The notes below the pieces were generated by a model that was given only the letters and a program-made list of their open reading frames with translations, ran no database searches and was not told where the DNA came from. This document shows, in pieces, positions 1-8,849 of a stretch of 53,133 nucleotides of DNA. Location: the NCBI GenBank assembly GCA_002720375.1, contig PBIE01000040.1:1-53133 (forward strand), written 5' to 3'. The stretch comes from Crocinitomicaceae bacterium. Lineage in GTDB: Bacteria > Bacteroidota > Bacteroidia > Flavobacteriales_D > Sanyastnellaceae. The stretch's first letter is position 1; each line of letters opens with the position of its first letter. The position numbers and the translations under genes were made by a program.

Positions 1-1
1 G

Positions 2-157
2 GTATTCTCCGTTTACAACCTGTACAACAGGCAGAATCCATATTTCATTTATTTCGGTAACGACGGTGATTTAACCGAGGGAACTCTCGATATACAGGCC
101 TACCAAGTGAGTCTGTTTCCCATTCTCCCATCGGTCACCTGGAACTTCAAGTTCTGA
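2..157 (+). CDS. TonB-dependent receptor, C-terminal end (partial)
   Basis: The gene is cut by the left edge of the window; only the last 51 residues are visible, in frame 2, ending in TGA at 155-157. The peptide contains VYNLYNRQNPYFIYF and QVSLFPILPSVTWNFKF, the last transmembrane strands and terminal aromatic residue typical of Bacteroidota TonB-dependent outer-membrane receptors. Receptors of this family import large substrates across the outer membrane using energy from TonB. The substrate cannot be judged from this fragment. The match is to remembered family tails, with no search behind it. Confidence 0.75.
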   Translation, partial: VFSVYNLYNRQNPYFIYFGNDGDLTEGTLDIQAYQVSLFPILPSVTWNFKF

Positions 158-183
158 GGCGCCCAATCGATTATGTCCACTCA

Positions 184-2142
184 ATGCCTGCCGCAGAGGC
201 CATGTTGACGCCCCAGTCACAAGAAGCCAAGCGCCGCTACCTTCGCTTCATGGGACCGCTTTCCGCGCTCAATCCGTTTTTCTGGAAATACCGCGGACGG
301 TTGTTGCTCGGATTTCTATTTGTCTTCTTGACCAATGCATTTGCAGTCTTCGCCCCTGTCGTAATTGGCGAAGGCATCAATGCCTTGGAAGATGGCTATT
401 CTCGTTTTCTGCGCCCCATATCTGAAGGTGCCGACCTCGAGAATCTGTTTCTGAACGCTTCTCTGGATTTGCCACCGACCTTAAGTCACATCGCAGACTG
501 GACAGGATGGGGTGAAAATGGGTTTGTTTCCCTGAACAACCAGAATGACGTCATCCTGGCCATCGCAACCATTGCCGGACTTCAAGCCGTCCTCTATCTG
601 CTGGCATACCTGCTAAAGGGCATCTTTTCGTTCATGACAAGGCAAACCATCATTGTGATGAGCCGACTCATCGAATACGACCTCAAGGCGGCCATCTACG
701 ATCACTACCAGCGCCTTCCGATCTCGTTCTATAAAGTCCATGCCACAGGGGACCTCATGAACCGAATCTCCGAGGATGTTTCTAAAGTCAGGATGTACCT
801 CGGACCGGCAGTGATGTATGGTCTGACACTGGTCACCATGATGGTGCTCACCATCGGGGTCATGATTCAAATTGACCCCGTCCTAACCCTGTGGTCATTG
901 GCCCCACTTCCATTCATGAGTGTGTCAGTTTATTTCGTGAGTGCGCGGATTCACCAAAAGAGCGATGCTGTTCAAACCCAGCAAAGCCTGCTCAGCGCAA
1001 TGGTACAGCAAGCTTTTGCGGGCATCCGCGTCTTGTTGGCCCACCGCAGAGAGGCCCGTGCTGAAGCTCGATTTGCCATTGAGGCAGACCTGTACAAAGC
1101 CCGAACGCTTGACCTGGTCAAGGTCGATGCCCTATTTATGCCCATCATCGTAATGCTCGTTGGTCTGAGCACCATTCTTACCATTTATGTAGGTGGCCTT
1201 CGGGTCCTGTCGGGTGACCTTCAACTGGGCCACATCTTCCAATTTGTATTCTATGTGAACCTGCTGACTTGGCCTTTCGCCTCGATTGGCTGGGTCACGT
1301 CTCTCGTTCAAAAAGCCTCTGCAAGTCAATCGAGAATCAACGCCTTCCTCGACGTCGAGCCGAACATTGCCAGCCCTCTGCAACCAGCAGAATTAGAAGA
1401 AATACAAGGTCGAATTGAATTCAAATCCGTTGGTCTGACTTACCCCGATTCGGGCATCATCGCACTCAAAGACATCAACTTCAAACTCGATCCAGGCCAG
1501 ACATTGGCCATCATCGGTCGGACAGGAAGTGGCAAGAGTACACTCGCGCAACTCGTGGCCCGCTTGTACGACCCCACGGAAGGAGAGGTCTTGGTAGATG
1601 GTGTCCCTCTACGTTCTCATAATCTGCATCATGTGCGGCACGCCATAGGGTATGTGCCGCAGGATGTTTTCCTTTTTTCTGACACCATTATGGCCAACAT
1701 CGGCTTTGGAGTAGACCATTCAGAAACAAACGCAATCGAGCAAGCTGCCCGCGATGCAGATGTTCATGACAACATCATGGGCTTTCCAAATGGATACAGC
1801 ACCCTTCTTGGCGAACGTGGAGTGAACCTCAGCGGTGGCCAGAAACAGCGCATTTCGATCGCCCGTGCGATTCTGAAGCGCCCGCGCATTCTCATTTTCG
1901 ACGACTGTCTGTCTGCTGTGGATACCGAAACAGAGGCCACGATTCTAGATAATCTGCAGCGAATCATGAAAGGACGAACTTCCATCCTGATTTCCCACCG
2001 GGTCTCCACTGTCCGTTCTGCAGACCTCATCCTGGTTCTCGACCATGGCCGTGTGGTTGAACGGGGACAACACGACGCGTTGATCAAACAGGATGGCCTC
2101 TATGCAGAGCTCCATCGCAAGCAGCTCCAATCTGTGGGTTGA
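184..2142 (+). CDS. ABC transporter, fused permease and ATP-binding protein (exporter type)
   Basis: The 652-residue protein has the half-transporter layout of MsbA/multidrug exporters: an N-terminal membrane domain with about six hydrophobic segments (roughly residues 35-360), then one nucleotide-binding domain. The ATPase motifs are complete: Walker A GRTGSGKST near residue 446, signature LSGGQKQR near 548, Walker B RILIFDDCLS just after it, and a switch histidine in SILISHR. It would act as a dimer in the inner membrane; lipids or drugs are the usual substrates, but the real one is unknown. Between membrane helices 1 and 2 there is an unusually long soluble loop (about residues 60-115). 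The start at 184 could also be the ATG at 202. It follows the receptor gene by 26 bases and converges on the next gene with a 3-base gap. Confidence 0.9.
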   Translation: MPAAEAMLTPQSQEAKRRYLRFMGPLSALNPFFWKYRGRLLLGFLFVFLTNAFAVFAPVVIGEGINALEDGYSRFLRPISEGADLENLFLNASLDLPPTLSHIADWTGWGENGFVSLNNQNDVILAIATIAGLQAVLYLLAYLLKGIFSFMTRQTIIVMSRLIEYDLKAAIYDHYQRLPISFYKVHATGDLMNRISEDVSKVRMYLGPAVMYGLTLVTMMVLTIGVMIQIDPVLTLWSLAPLPFMSVSVYFVSARIHQKSDAVQTQQSLLSAMVQQAFAGIRVLLAHRREARAEARFAIEADLYKARTLDLVKVDALFMPIIVMLVGLSTILTIYVGGLRVLSGDLQLGHIFQFVFYVNLLTWPFASIGWVTSLVQKASASQSRINAFLDVEPNIASPLQPAELEEIQGRIEFKSVGLTYPDSGIIALKDINFKLDPGQTLAIIGRTGSGKSTLAQLVARLYDPTEGEVLVDGVPLRSHNLHHVRHAIGYVPQDVFLFSDTIMANIGFGVDHSETNAIEQAARDADVHDNIMGFPNGYSTLLGERGVNLSGGQKQRISIARAILKRPRILIFDDCLSAVDTETEATILDNLQRIMKGRTSILISHRVSTVRSADLILVLDHGRVVERGQHDALIKQDGLYAELHRKQLQSVG

Positions 2143-2145
2143 GAG

Positions 2146-4218
2146 TCAGCAAGAATTGCCCAGATACCCCAGCATGAGAAGCAAATCAGCCACCCCCACG
2201 TGTTGATCAAAGTTGAAGTCGGCCTCGAGGAAACCGGAACTGCCGAAGAAATTCAAAAACGTCAGAAGGTCTTGGATGCTGACGTAATTGTCGGCTGTTA
2301 AATCACCGGGACACCCCCCATCTAGCTGTTCTAGACCAAGGATGAATCCGTTGCAGTCGTTGTCCACTCCCGCCATGGTCGGCGGCGCACCAGGATAGAC
2401 AGTAGGGTCAAAATCATTACAGTCTTGACCAGGACTCAAGAATCCGATTGTCGGAGGTGCGCAAGTCTCAAAGGCTGTACTGCCTGCTTCTCCATCGCCA
2501 TCAAGGTCTAGATAAAATGGAATGGACACCCCATCCTCGTCAATGAATTGGTCACAATCGTTGTCCACCCCATCACACAGGTCTTCTTGGCCCGGATGAA
2601 TTTCGGCATTTTCATCGTTGCAATCTCCCCCCACATGGACATAGCCGGTACCAGGACTGCACCCATTCACCACGCCCTGAAACGTCCCATAGCCATCGCC
2701 ATCCGAATCGGGATAATGGGCGGCATCTGGCGTCACATTAACAAAAATCCGGTCTGCGTGCACGACACCTTCGCCCTCCATTCGAAGGGTAACTCCTGAC
2801 ATATTTGACCAGTCAAATCCCGCAATGTGCACATCCCATATTCCAGGGCCAGGAAGGCTGCTGGGAGAAATCCATGATACTCCATCGGGAGCAAATAAAG
2901 ACAAGGGTCCCCGCACGCATTCACCAATGGTTACTTTTATGTGAAGTGTATCCGAGGGACAAACTTCAGAGAACTGAGGCCATGCTGTCATGAACTGAGT
3001 CCGGATTAAGAAGAGGCCATTTTCCTGATCCGAAACTGCAACGGTGCCCGAATTGAAAAAGGGATAGTTGCTCCAATTCCCATCGAAAGACTGGTCAGAT
3101 GTAGTTGGCTGCGTGTCAAAATGGGCCTTGAGCTGGAGAAGTCCCTGCTCACCCAATGGGTCGAAGTTGAACAGCCGCCAACCGTCGGTGTAATTGCTCT
3201 GATGCACAAAATGACCCCGTGTGAACAGGTTGTGGTCGACGGCCTCCGTACCCTGTCCGTGGCTTGCAATCCACTGAGGATCATCAAGGTCTTCCAAATC
3301 GAATATGTACGTTGTTGTCTCCGAGACTACCCCGCTGGTCTCATCCGCTTCATCGCAGAGAAAAAAATACCGTTGGTCTTCGGACATCCAGCCCTGATGT
3401 ATATAACCATACGGATCAGGACCAGTCACCGCCAACTGCACCACATCGCCCGGATCGGTGACATCGAGTATTCTCAGGTCGTCACCACAGGACGCAATCA
3501 TGATTCTGTGTCCGGTAAAGTCCAAGTCTGGACCGGCATAAGTGACCACCTGTGCATCGTGAACGTATGCTTCGTTCCAACTCCCGACCAAATTGGGGTC
3601 ATCCGGATCTGAAAAATCATAAATGAGCAGCCCTTGAATCGAATTGGCCCCGCATACGAACACCAATTCGTCTGCGTCGTGAGTCACAACATTGTGCGCA
3701 GTAGAGAATCCATTGAACAGGGAATCAGCAGAGAAAGTTATGGGCGGTCCTACGGTTGTATGGTCACGCAATCTGGTTAGGTCAAACAACTGCATCTGTG
3801 AATTGATGACCTCACTCACAACGACCATATGAGTGCCCACGACCTTCATGTCCCGCCATAGGCTATGTGTCTCACCGGCGGTGGGCAATTCCCCTACAAG
3901 GCGAGGCAAGGTGGGCTCCGAGATATCCACGAACCACGTGCCATTGCGTTTGCCCAAAAGAACGTACTCCCGACCGTCCAATGGATCTGTCCAACCCCAT
4001 AAATCATTGGCCTCCATTCCACCCGTATTCTCATTGGATATCCTTGCCAAGAGCTCCACGTTCGAACAGGGCCATTGGCCATCCACCATTCCGTTCAGAC
4101 ATGCAACTTGGGCTAGAAGTCCCCCGGAAAGGAAGACACCCCCCATCCCCCAAGTGAAGGCAACAACAAGAAACAAAAGCAGGCGACTCACAAGTACGTA
4201 ATTGCGCACAAGATACAA
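2146..4218 (-). CDS. Secreted choice-of-anchor B family protein with metal-binding and dockerin-like repeats
   Basis: The 690-residue protein starts with a hydrophobic signal segment (about residues 10-36). The first 430 residues match the choice-of-anchor B type, a beta-propeller-like family (segments such as NDLWGWTDPLDGREYVLLG and NGTWFVDISEPTLPRLVG). After a beta-rich linker come two Asp-rich repeats of the MopuM putative metal-binding kind (DGDGYGTF, then GGDCNDENAEIHPG followed by CDGVDNDCDQFIDEDG, and a second DGDGEAG/DCNDFDPTVYPGAPP copy). The tail carries two dockerin-like calcium loops (LTADNYVSIQDLLTFL and FNFDQHVGVADLLLML) and ends in Cys. These proteins are secreted or surface-bound; their function is unknown. 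The start at 4218 is uncertain because GTG codons follow soon after. Confidence 0.85.
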   Translation of the reverse strand: MYLVRNYVLVSRLLLFLVVAFTWGMGGVFLSGGLLAQVACLNGMVDGQWPCSNVELLARISNENTGGMEANDLWGWTDPLDGREYVLLGKRNGTWFVDISEPTLPRLVGELPTAGETHSLWRDMKVVGTHMVVVSEVINSQMQLFDLTRLRDHTTVGPPITFSADSLFNGFSTAHNVVTHDADELVFVCGANSIQGLLIYDFSDPDDPNLVGSWNEAYVHDAQVVTYAGPDLDFTGHRIMIASCGDDLRILDVTDPGDVVQLAVTGPDPYGYIHQGWMSEDQRYFFLCDEADETSGVVSETTTYIFDLEDLDDPQWIASHGQGTEAVDHNLFTRGHFVHQSNYTDGWRLFNFDPLGEQGLLQLKAHFDTQPTTSDQSFDGNWSNYPFFNSGTVAVSDQENGLFLIRTQFMTAWPQFSEVCPSDTLHIKVTIGECVRGPLSLFAPDGVSWISPSSLPGPGIWDVHIAGFDWSNMSGVTLRMEGEGVVHADRIFVNVTPDAAHYPDSDGDGYGTFQGVVNGCSPGTGYVHVGGDCNDENAEIHPGQEDLCDGVDNDCDQFIDEDGVSIPFYLDLDGDGEAGSTAFETCAPPTIGFLSPGQDCNDFDPTVYPGAPPTMAGVDNDCNGFILGLEQLDGGCPGDLTADNYVSIQDLLTFLNFFGSSGFLEADFNFDQHVGVADLLLMLGYLGNSC

Positions 4219-4317
4219 ATTCGTCGATAATTAATAGTGTTTCGTCGACTATTTTGCGGGTGGATGAGGTCGAAATCGAGAGAACCTTTGCCCGTATTTA
4301 TGGGTTTATACAATGCT

Positions 4318-5265
4318 ATGGCGACCGTCAAAACCCACACCGATGCATTCCCTAAAGTGGTGCTAATGACAGGTGCAACAGGCCTTGTCGGAACCGCTAT
4401 GGTTCAGAGAATTGCCCATGGGCATCCGGCCACTACTGTCCGAATTTTAAGCCGTTCCGGAGACCAGGTGAATCATATTGGAGGCGTTCCTGTTGAAGGG
4501 TGGAGCTGGGACCCCCAAGCCGGAACTGTGCCCCCAGCAGTGGTTGATGGCGTGGAATGCATTGTCCATCTGGCTGGTGAAACGGTTGCCCAGAGGTGGT
4601 CCCCCAGCATTAAGCGTCGAATACGAGCGAGTAGAATCGATTCACTTGGCCTGTTGCAAGAAGCGTGCAAGCGACGGGGCGTTGCACCTCGAATCGTATC
4701 CGCCAGTGCCGTTGGCTGGTATCCTTCCAGCGCAGAAATTCAGCGAGAATCTCAGCCGCTTGGAACGGGCTTTGTTGCAGAGGTAGTCCGCGACTGGGAA
4801 GCCGCTGCCGCTGGATTAGGTGAACTGGGTGGCGGTCATGTTTCCCTGAGAATTGGCTTGGTTCTTTCCAAGCAAGGCGGCGTCATTGCCAAATTGGCCC
4901 CCCTGTATAATTGGGGGTTAGGCTCGCCCCTTTCGCCCGGGACCCAATGGCAAAGCTGGATTCACATCCAAGATCTGGTTCGGCTTTTTCTCTGTGCCAT
5001 GGGACGCCCCGATTGGAGTGGTGCCTTCAATGCGGTTTCTCCTACTCCCGTGCAACAGAAGTGGTTCAGCGCAAGCATTGCAGAGGCACTTAGCCGCCCC
5101 CACTTTCTACCACCTGTACCACGAATGGCCATTCGACTCATGTACGGAGAAGCGGCAGATGCTTTGCTCGCTTCACACCGTATCATTCCCGAACGGGTTT
5201 TACATGAAGGATTTCAATTCGACCACGTCGAATTGGACGCAGCCCTCCGAGATGTATTTGGCTGA
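4318..5265 (+). CDS. TIGR01777 family NAD-dependent epimerase/dehydratase-like protein
   Basis: The protein has the extended SDR layout with an N-terminal nucleotide-binding motif TGATGLVGTAMV right after the start, the family segment VHLAGETVAQRWSP, and SASAVGWYPS, typical of the TIGR01777 (YfcH-like) group. The C-terminal part contains FNAVSPTPV and a DUF1731-like end. The substrate is unknown; some homologues are linked to cell-division or chloroplast phenotypes. I prefer ATG 4318 (315 aa), because the glycine-rich motif should sit near the N-terminus. The frame stays open upstream to a GTG at 4237 and has another ATG at 4300. It is divergent from the choice-of-anchor B gene. Confidence 0.85.
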   Translation: MATVKTHTDAFPKVVLMTGATGLVGTAMVQRIAHGHPATTVRILSRSGDQVNHIGGVPVEGWSWDPQAGTVPPAVVDGVECIVHLAGETVAQRWSPSIKRRIRASRIDSLGLLQEACKRRGVAPRIVSASAVGWYPSSAEIQRESQPLGTGFVAEVVRDWEAAAAGLGELGGGHVSLRIGLVLSKQGGVIAKLAPLYNWGLGSPLSPGTQWQSWIHIQDLVRLFLCAMGRPDWSGAFNAVSPTPVQQKWFSASIAEALSRPHFLPPVPRMAIRLMYGEAADALLASHRIIPERVLHEGFQFDHVELDAALRDVFG

Positions 5266-5421
5266 TACCCATTTAGAACCTGCCTGTTCCTCATCATGTC
5301 CTGTTGGGGCCATTTTTTTTTCGATTCCACGTGAACATGATGGGCACACCCCTGTTCTTTTTTCATCCCCGAACGAGGGGTTCATGATCAGTAAGGTGTT
5401 AATGATCACGTTTGATTTGCT

Positions 5422-5454
5422 GACGGCCCGGGTTCACGCCCGGGCTGTCTTTTT
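5422..5454 (+). terminator. Rho-independent terminator (possible attenuator before photolyase)
   Basis: An 11-bp stem (5422-5432 with 5439-5449, one G-T pair) closes a 6-base loop and is followed by TTTTT. It lies 157 bases after the epimerase stop and 28 bases before the photolyase start. It may simply end the epimerase transcript, or it may gate read-through into the photolyase. Confidence 0.75.
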
Positions 5455-5481
5455 CTGGTCTTTTCTTTCATCTCCATTCGC

Positions 5482-6825
5482 ATGACTCCCATCTCTCTTT
5501 TTTGGCACCGTCGCGACCTCAGGACCCATGACAACCGCGGCTTGTCTGCTGCACTCTCTTCTGGCCGTCCCGTGGTCGCCTTCTTCTGTTTTGACCAAAC
5601 CATCCTCAATCCACTTCCCAAGCGGGATTCTCGCGTCGGATTCATTCACTCTGAATTATCTGGGTTGTCACTTAATTATGCCGAAGCCGGAGGGCAACTT
5701 GTCGTTCGGTATGGCTCGCCTGTGGAACAATTGCAAGTGTTGTATCAGGACCTCCAATCCGCTGGGTTTGAGTTAAAGGAAATCCACACGAATCGGGATT
5801 ATGCGCCCTATCCAGTAGAAAGGGACCAAATGGTCGAGGAATGGTGCCGCTCGGCGGGTGTCGGGTTTACCCTGTGGGATGACCACGTGGTGCTTCCACC
5901 GGAGGCGGTATTGAAGGACGATGGTACGCCATATACCGTGTTCACGCCCTACAGCAGGAAGTGGCACAAGGTCTTTTCCGCCAGAGAGCAAGACCCTTTA
6001 TCCGAAGCTGTAGTGGAACTTAGGGGACATTGCATTGCACCACTTGAGACGGTCGCTATGCCCACGTTAGAGTCTATGGGATTTGATTCCCAGTCAGCCA
6101 ACCCTGACGGCTGGTCAGCTTTCGAGAATAGGAAGCCCGAGCAAGGGATTCTCGAAAACTATGAGGAAAATCGGGATACGCCCTCTGTGATAGGAACAGC
6201 GAGAATGAGCCTTCATCTTCGCTTTGGCACCGTCTCAGTTCGCGCACTGGCTCGCCTCGGTTTCGCCCACAGCGAAAAGTGGCTCACCGAACTTATCTGG
6301 AGAGAATTTTATCAAGCCATCCTGCACCATTTTCCCCACAGTGCAAGAGATGCGTTCCGTGCCAAATACGACAGGATTCCTTGGCGCCATGATGAGGAAC
6401 ATTTTGCAGCCTGGTGCCAAGGGAGAACGGGCTATCCATTGGTGGATGCCGGCATGCGAGAACTAAACACGACCGGATTTATGCACAACCGAGTTCGAAT
6501 GGTTGTGGCCAGTTTCTTTTGCAAGCACCTGCTACTCGATTGGCGCCTTGGAGAACGCTACTTTGCCGCAAAGCTCCTTGATTTTGAGCTCGCATCCAAT
6601 GTGGGCGGTTGGCAATGGGCATCGGGGAGCGGGTGCGATGCCGCTCCCTATTTCCGCGTTTTCAACCCTGAAAGCCAACTAAAAAAGTTCGACCCTTCTG
6701 GCGCCTATGTCCGCCGCTGGGTTCCAGAATGGGGTTCTCCAGATTACCCCTCACCCATTGTCGAGCACAAGTTTGCGCGCCAACGGGCCATCGACACATA
6801 CAAGGCGGCACTCAGCGAAGCCTAA
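5482..6825 (+). CDS. phrB: Deoxyribodipyrimidine photolyase / cryptochrome family
   Basis: This 447-residue flavoprotein would use light to split UV-induced pyrimidine dimers in DNA. The N-terminal antenna-binding Rossmann domain begins with LFWHRRDLRTHDN. The C-terminal FAD-binding helical domain has the family signatures WREFYQAILHHFP, GYPLVDAGMRELNTTGFMHN, NRVRMVVASFFCKHL, and NVGGWQWASGSGCDAAPYFR. The last of these includes the Trp/Asn/Gly motif of class I CPD photolyases. Length matches class I enzymes (about 450-480 aa), so CPD repair is the most likely job; a cryptochrome role cannot be excluded. The CoA-transferase gene follows after 9 bases, which suggests co-transcription. Confidence 0.92.
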   Translation: MTPISLFWHRRDLRTHDNRGLSAALSSGRPVVAFFCFDQTILNPLPKRDSRVGFIHSELSGLSLNYAEAGGQLVVRYGSPVEQLQVLYQDLQSAGFELKEIHTNRDYAPYPVERDQMVEEWCRSAGVGFTLWDDHVVLPPEAVLKDDGTPYTVFTPYSRKWHKVFSAREQDPLSEAVVELRGHCIAPLETVAMPTLESMGFDSQSANPDGWSAFENRKPEQGILENYEENRDTPSVIGTARMSLHLRFGTVSVRALARLGFAHSEKWLTELIWREFYQAILHHFPHSARDAFRAKYDRIPWRHDEEHFAAWCQGRTGYPLVDAGMRELNTTGFMHNRVRMVVASFFCKHLLLDWRLGERYFAAKLLDFELASNVGGWQWASGSGCDAAPYFRVFNPESQLKKFDPSGAYVRRWVPEWGSPDYPSPIVEHKFARQRAIDTYKAALSEA

Positions 6826-6834
6826 ATTGCAGGC

Positions 6835-7953
6835 ATGCGCCAAGGCGATGCAACTCCTCCTCTCGGAGATGACCGACCGCTCGAAGGGCTGAGGGTCGTG
6901 GAATTGGCCTCTGTGCTTGCGGGACCTCTGGTGGGAACGTTCCTTGCCGAACTCGGGGCCGAGGTGATTAAGGTAGAGCCACCTGGACAGGGCGATGTGA
7001 CTCGAAACTGGAGGTTGGCTTACGAGCCTTTAGAAGGACCCAGTGCCTATTACAGTGCTGCGAATGGCCCCAAGGAAACCATTCAAATCAACCTTAAATC
7101 CAAAGAAGGACAAAACCAATTATCCAGCCTGCTGAACGGAACAGACATTCTCCTTCAGAATGCTCGTCCAGACGCACTTCCTTCTTTGGGCCTTGACCCT
7201 AAGGAGCTCGCCAATCGCTATCCAAATTTGATTCACGTGCACCTTTTGGGGTTTTTCGACCAGCCTGGTCGCGGCGGATACGATATCGTGGTGCAAGCAG
7301 AGTCCGGTTTTCTTTCAATGAACGGAATGCCTGATGGAACCGGGTTCAGAATGCCTGTTGCGCTCATGGATGTCCTGGCTGCTCACCAAATGCGTTCGGC
7401 CCTCTTGTTGGCCCTCTACGAGCGAGAACGCGGGGGATGTGGAGCCTACATCGAAACTTGGCTGGACGCGTCCGGATTCAGTGGCTTGGTGAACCGCGCA
7501 ACAGAACATTTAGTGGCTGGGCAGACGCCCAAACCACTCGGCGCCCTGCACCCCCAAATCGCCCCCTATGGAGAACTTTTTTCTTGTCGATGTGGTGCGG
7601 TCATCGTGACTGCGATCGGAAACGACCGTCAATTTTCGGCCCTCTGCGGGTTGCTAGGGGCTGAAGAACTTGCAGCTGACCCCCAGTTTTATTCCAATCC
7701 GATTCGCGTTCAGCATCGTGAAACGTTGGCCCAGAAGCTCGAGCCATACTTCGCCTCCCTTGATGCCCAATTCGTAATGGAACAGGCCATGGTACACGGC
7801 GTTCCATTGGGCCGCGTCAAGTCGGTACCTGAGGCCTTGTCCGATGGAACAGGGCGCGCCATGACCGCAGAATTCGAAATCGAAGGTCACCCTGTTCGTC
7901 ACATCCGACAGGTGGCGTTTCGGCTTCACCGCAATGGCAGTCGGACCACATAG
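6835..7953 (+). CDS. CaiB/BaiF family CoA-transferase
   Basis: The 372-residue protein is a family III CoA-transferase, which moves coenzyme A between carboxylic acids, or an alpha-methylacyl-CoA racemase relative. Visible motifs are LRVVELASVLAGPLVGTFLA at the N-terminus, GAEVIKVEPPGQGD, and GYDIVVQAESGFLSMNG. The aspartate in VALMDVLAAHQM is at the position of the catalytic Asp that forms the mixed anhydride in formyl-CoA transferase. The substrate acid is not predictable. It starts 9 bases after the photolyase stop, and its last 28 bases overlap the 3' end of the convergent lytic transglycosylase gene. Confidence 0.88.
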   Translation: MRQGDATPPLGDDRPLEGLRVVELASVLAGPLVGTFLAELGAEVIKVEPPGQGDVTRNWRLAYEPLEGPSAYYSAANGPKETIQINLKSKEGQNQLSSLLNGTDILLQNARPDALPSLGLDPKELANRYPNLIHVHLLGFFDQPGRGGYDIVVQAESGFLSMNGMPDGTGFRMPVALMDVLAAHQMRSALLLALYERERGGCGAYIETWLDASGFSGLVNRATEHLVAGQTPKPLGALHPQIAPYGELFSCRCGAVIVTAIGNDRQFSALCGLLGAEELAADPQFYSNPIRVQHRETLAQKLEPYFASLDAQFVMEQAMVHGVPLGRVKSVPEALSDGTGRAMTAEFEIEGHPVRHIRQVAFRLHRNGSRTT

Positions 7954-8849
7954 TACTGATTGTCCTGGATGGGCAACCTTTCAGAGCGGAGCCATGGATT
8001 CAAAGTCTTCAGCGCATTGTAGCTGACTCCTGCATCACCGGCAAAATCAGCGAGGTCATCCACGGTATCGACCAAGACAGTGTCCCGACCGGGAATTGGA
8101 GCATACCAATCTCCAGCGGCCAGAATGAAGCCATGGGACTCCGGCGATTCCATTACCTGCTTCGTTGCATACAATCTGTATATGTATCGCGCCGTCTCCT
8201 CATTGAGCATCAAATCCCAATAAGAATCGCCACGCTGCTTTTCAAGCCTGCGGGAAAGTCCAGACATGCCCATATTGTAACTGGCCGCGGCGAGAATCCA
8301 ATCCCCGTAGCGGCGATGGGCTTCGTTGAGGTAGGCGCAGGCTGCTCTGGTGGCCTTTTCTACGTGATACCGCTCGTCTACATCACGGTCTACCCTGAGT
8401 CCGAATTCCTTTGCAGCCGGCTCCATAAACTGCCAAAATCCACGCGCATCCGATGGAGACACCGCATTGGCCAACCCAGACTCAATCACCGATAGGTATT
8501 TGAAATCTACGGGAATACCTGAGTCCACAAGGATGGGTTCAATCAGAGGAAACCACCGACCAGATCGCTTGAGCGTCAACAGACTACTGCTGTGTCTAAA
8601 AGTCCCGATCAGAAGCTCTTTCTCCATTCTCTCCCGCACCCCAACACGTTCCAATGGCAGTGGACTTCCGGCAAACTCGAGGTCCTCGACGATGCGAGGC
8701 GGCGTCACCCATTGGGGCAATGAATCAATCTGATTTGATTCAGTTGCCGCGCCGGATTGCTCGCGCGATCCAGAAAGGACAAAAGCGAGAAGGACCAAAC
8801 TTGCTGCACCCAATGAAATGAACCCTCGCATGGAAACTGTGGGCGTCAT
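7926..8849 (-). CDS. Membrane-associated lytic transglycosylase (SLT domain), MltD-like
   Basis: This protein cleaves the glycan strands of peptidoglycan. A short N-terminal hydrophobic segment is followed by an SLT domain: the catalytic Glu sits in SVIESG (about residue 123), followed by ARGFWQFMEPAA, ACAYLNEAHRRYGDW and AAASYNMG. The C-terminus (DLADFAGDAGVSYNALKTLN) resembles one LysM-like repeat. The best start is the ATG at 8849, overlapping the rfbC stop by one base (TGATG); a later ATG at 8831 also fits the signal segment. It is the last gene of the minus-strand envelope operon. Confidence 0.88.
   Translation of the reverse strand: MTPTVSMRGFISLGAASLVLLAFVLSGSREQSGAATESNQIDSLPQWVTPPRIVEDLEFAGSPLPLERVGVRERMEKELLIGTFRHSSSLLTLKRSGRWFPLIEPILVDSGIPVDFKYLSVIESGLANAVSPSDARGFWQFMEPAAKEFGLRVDRDVDERYHVEKATRAACAYLNEAHRRYGDWILAAASYNMGMSGLSRRLEKQRGDSYWDLMLNEETARYIYRLYATKQVMESPESHGFILAAGDWYAPIPGRDTVLVDTVDDLADFAGDAGVSYNALKTLNPWLRSERLPIQDNQYYVVRLPLR

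Noticed and set aside
3121-3612. 163-codon plus-strand open frame inside the choice-of-anchor B gene
   Set aside because: The minus-strand protein is well supported by family motifs across the same region.
5385-5408. Two TGATCA palindromes 18 bases apart before the photolyase
   Set aside because: Six-base palindromes are common, no third copy or known regulator site supports them, and one lies inside the short leader frame.
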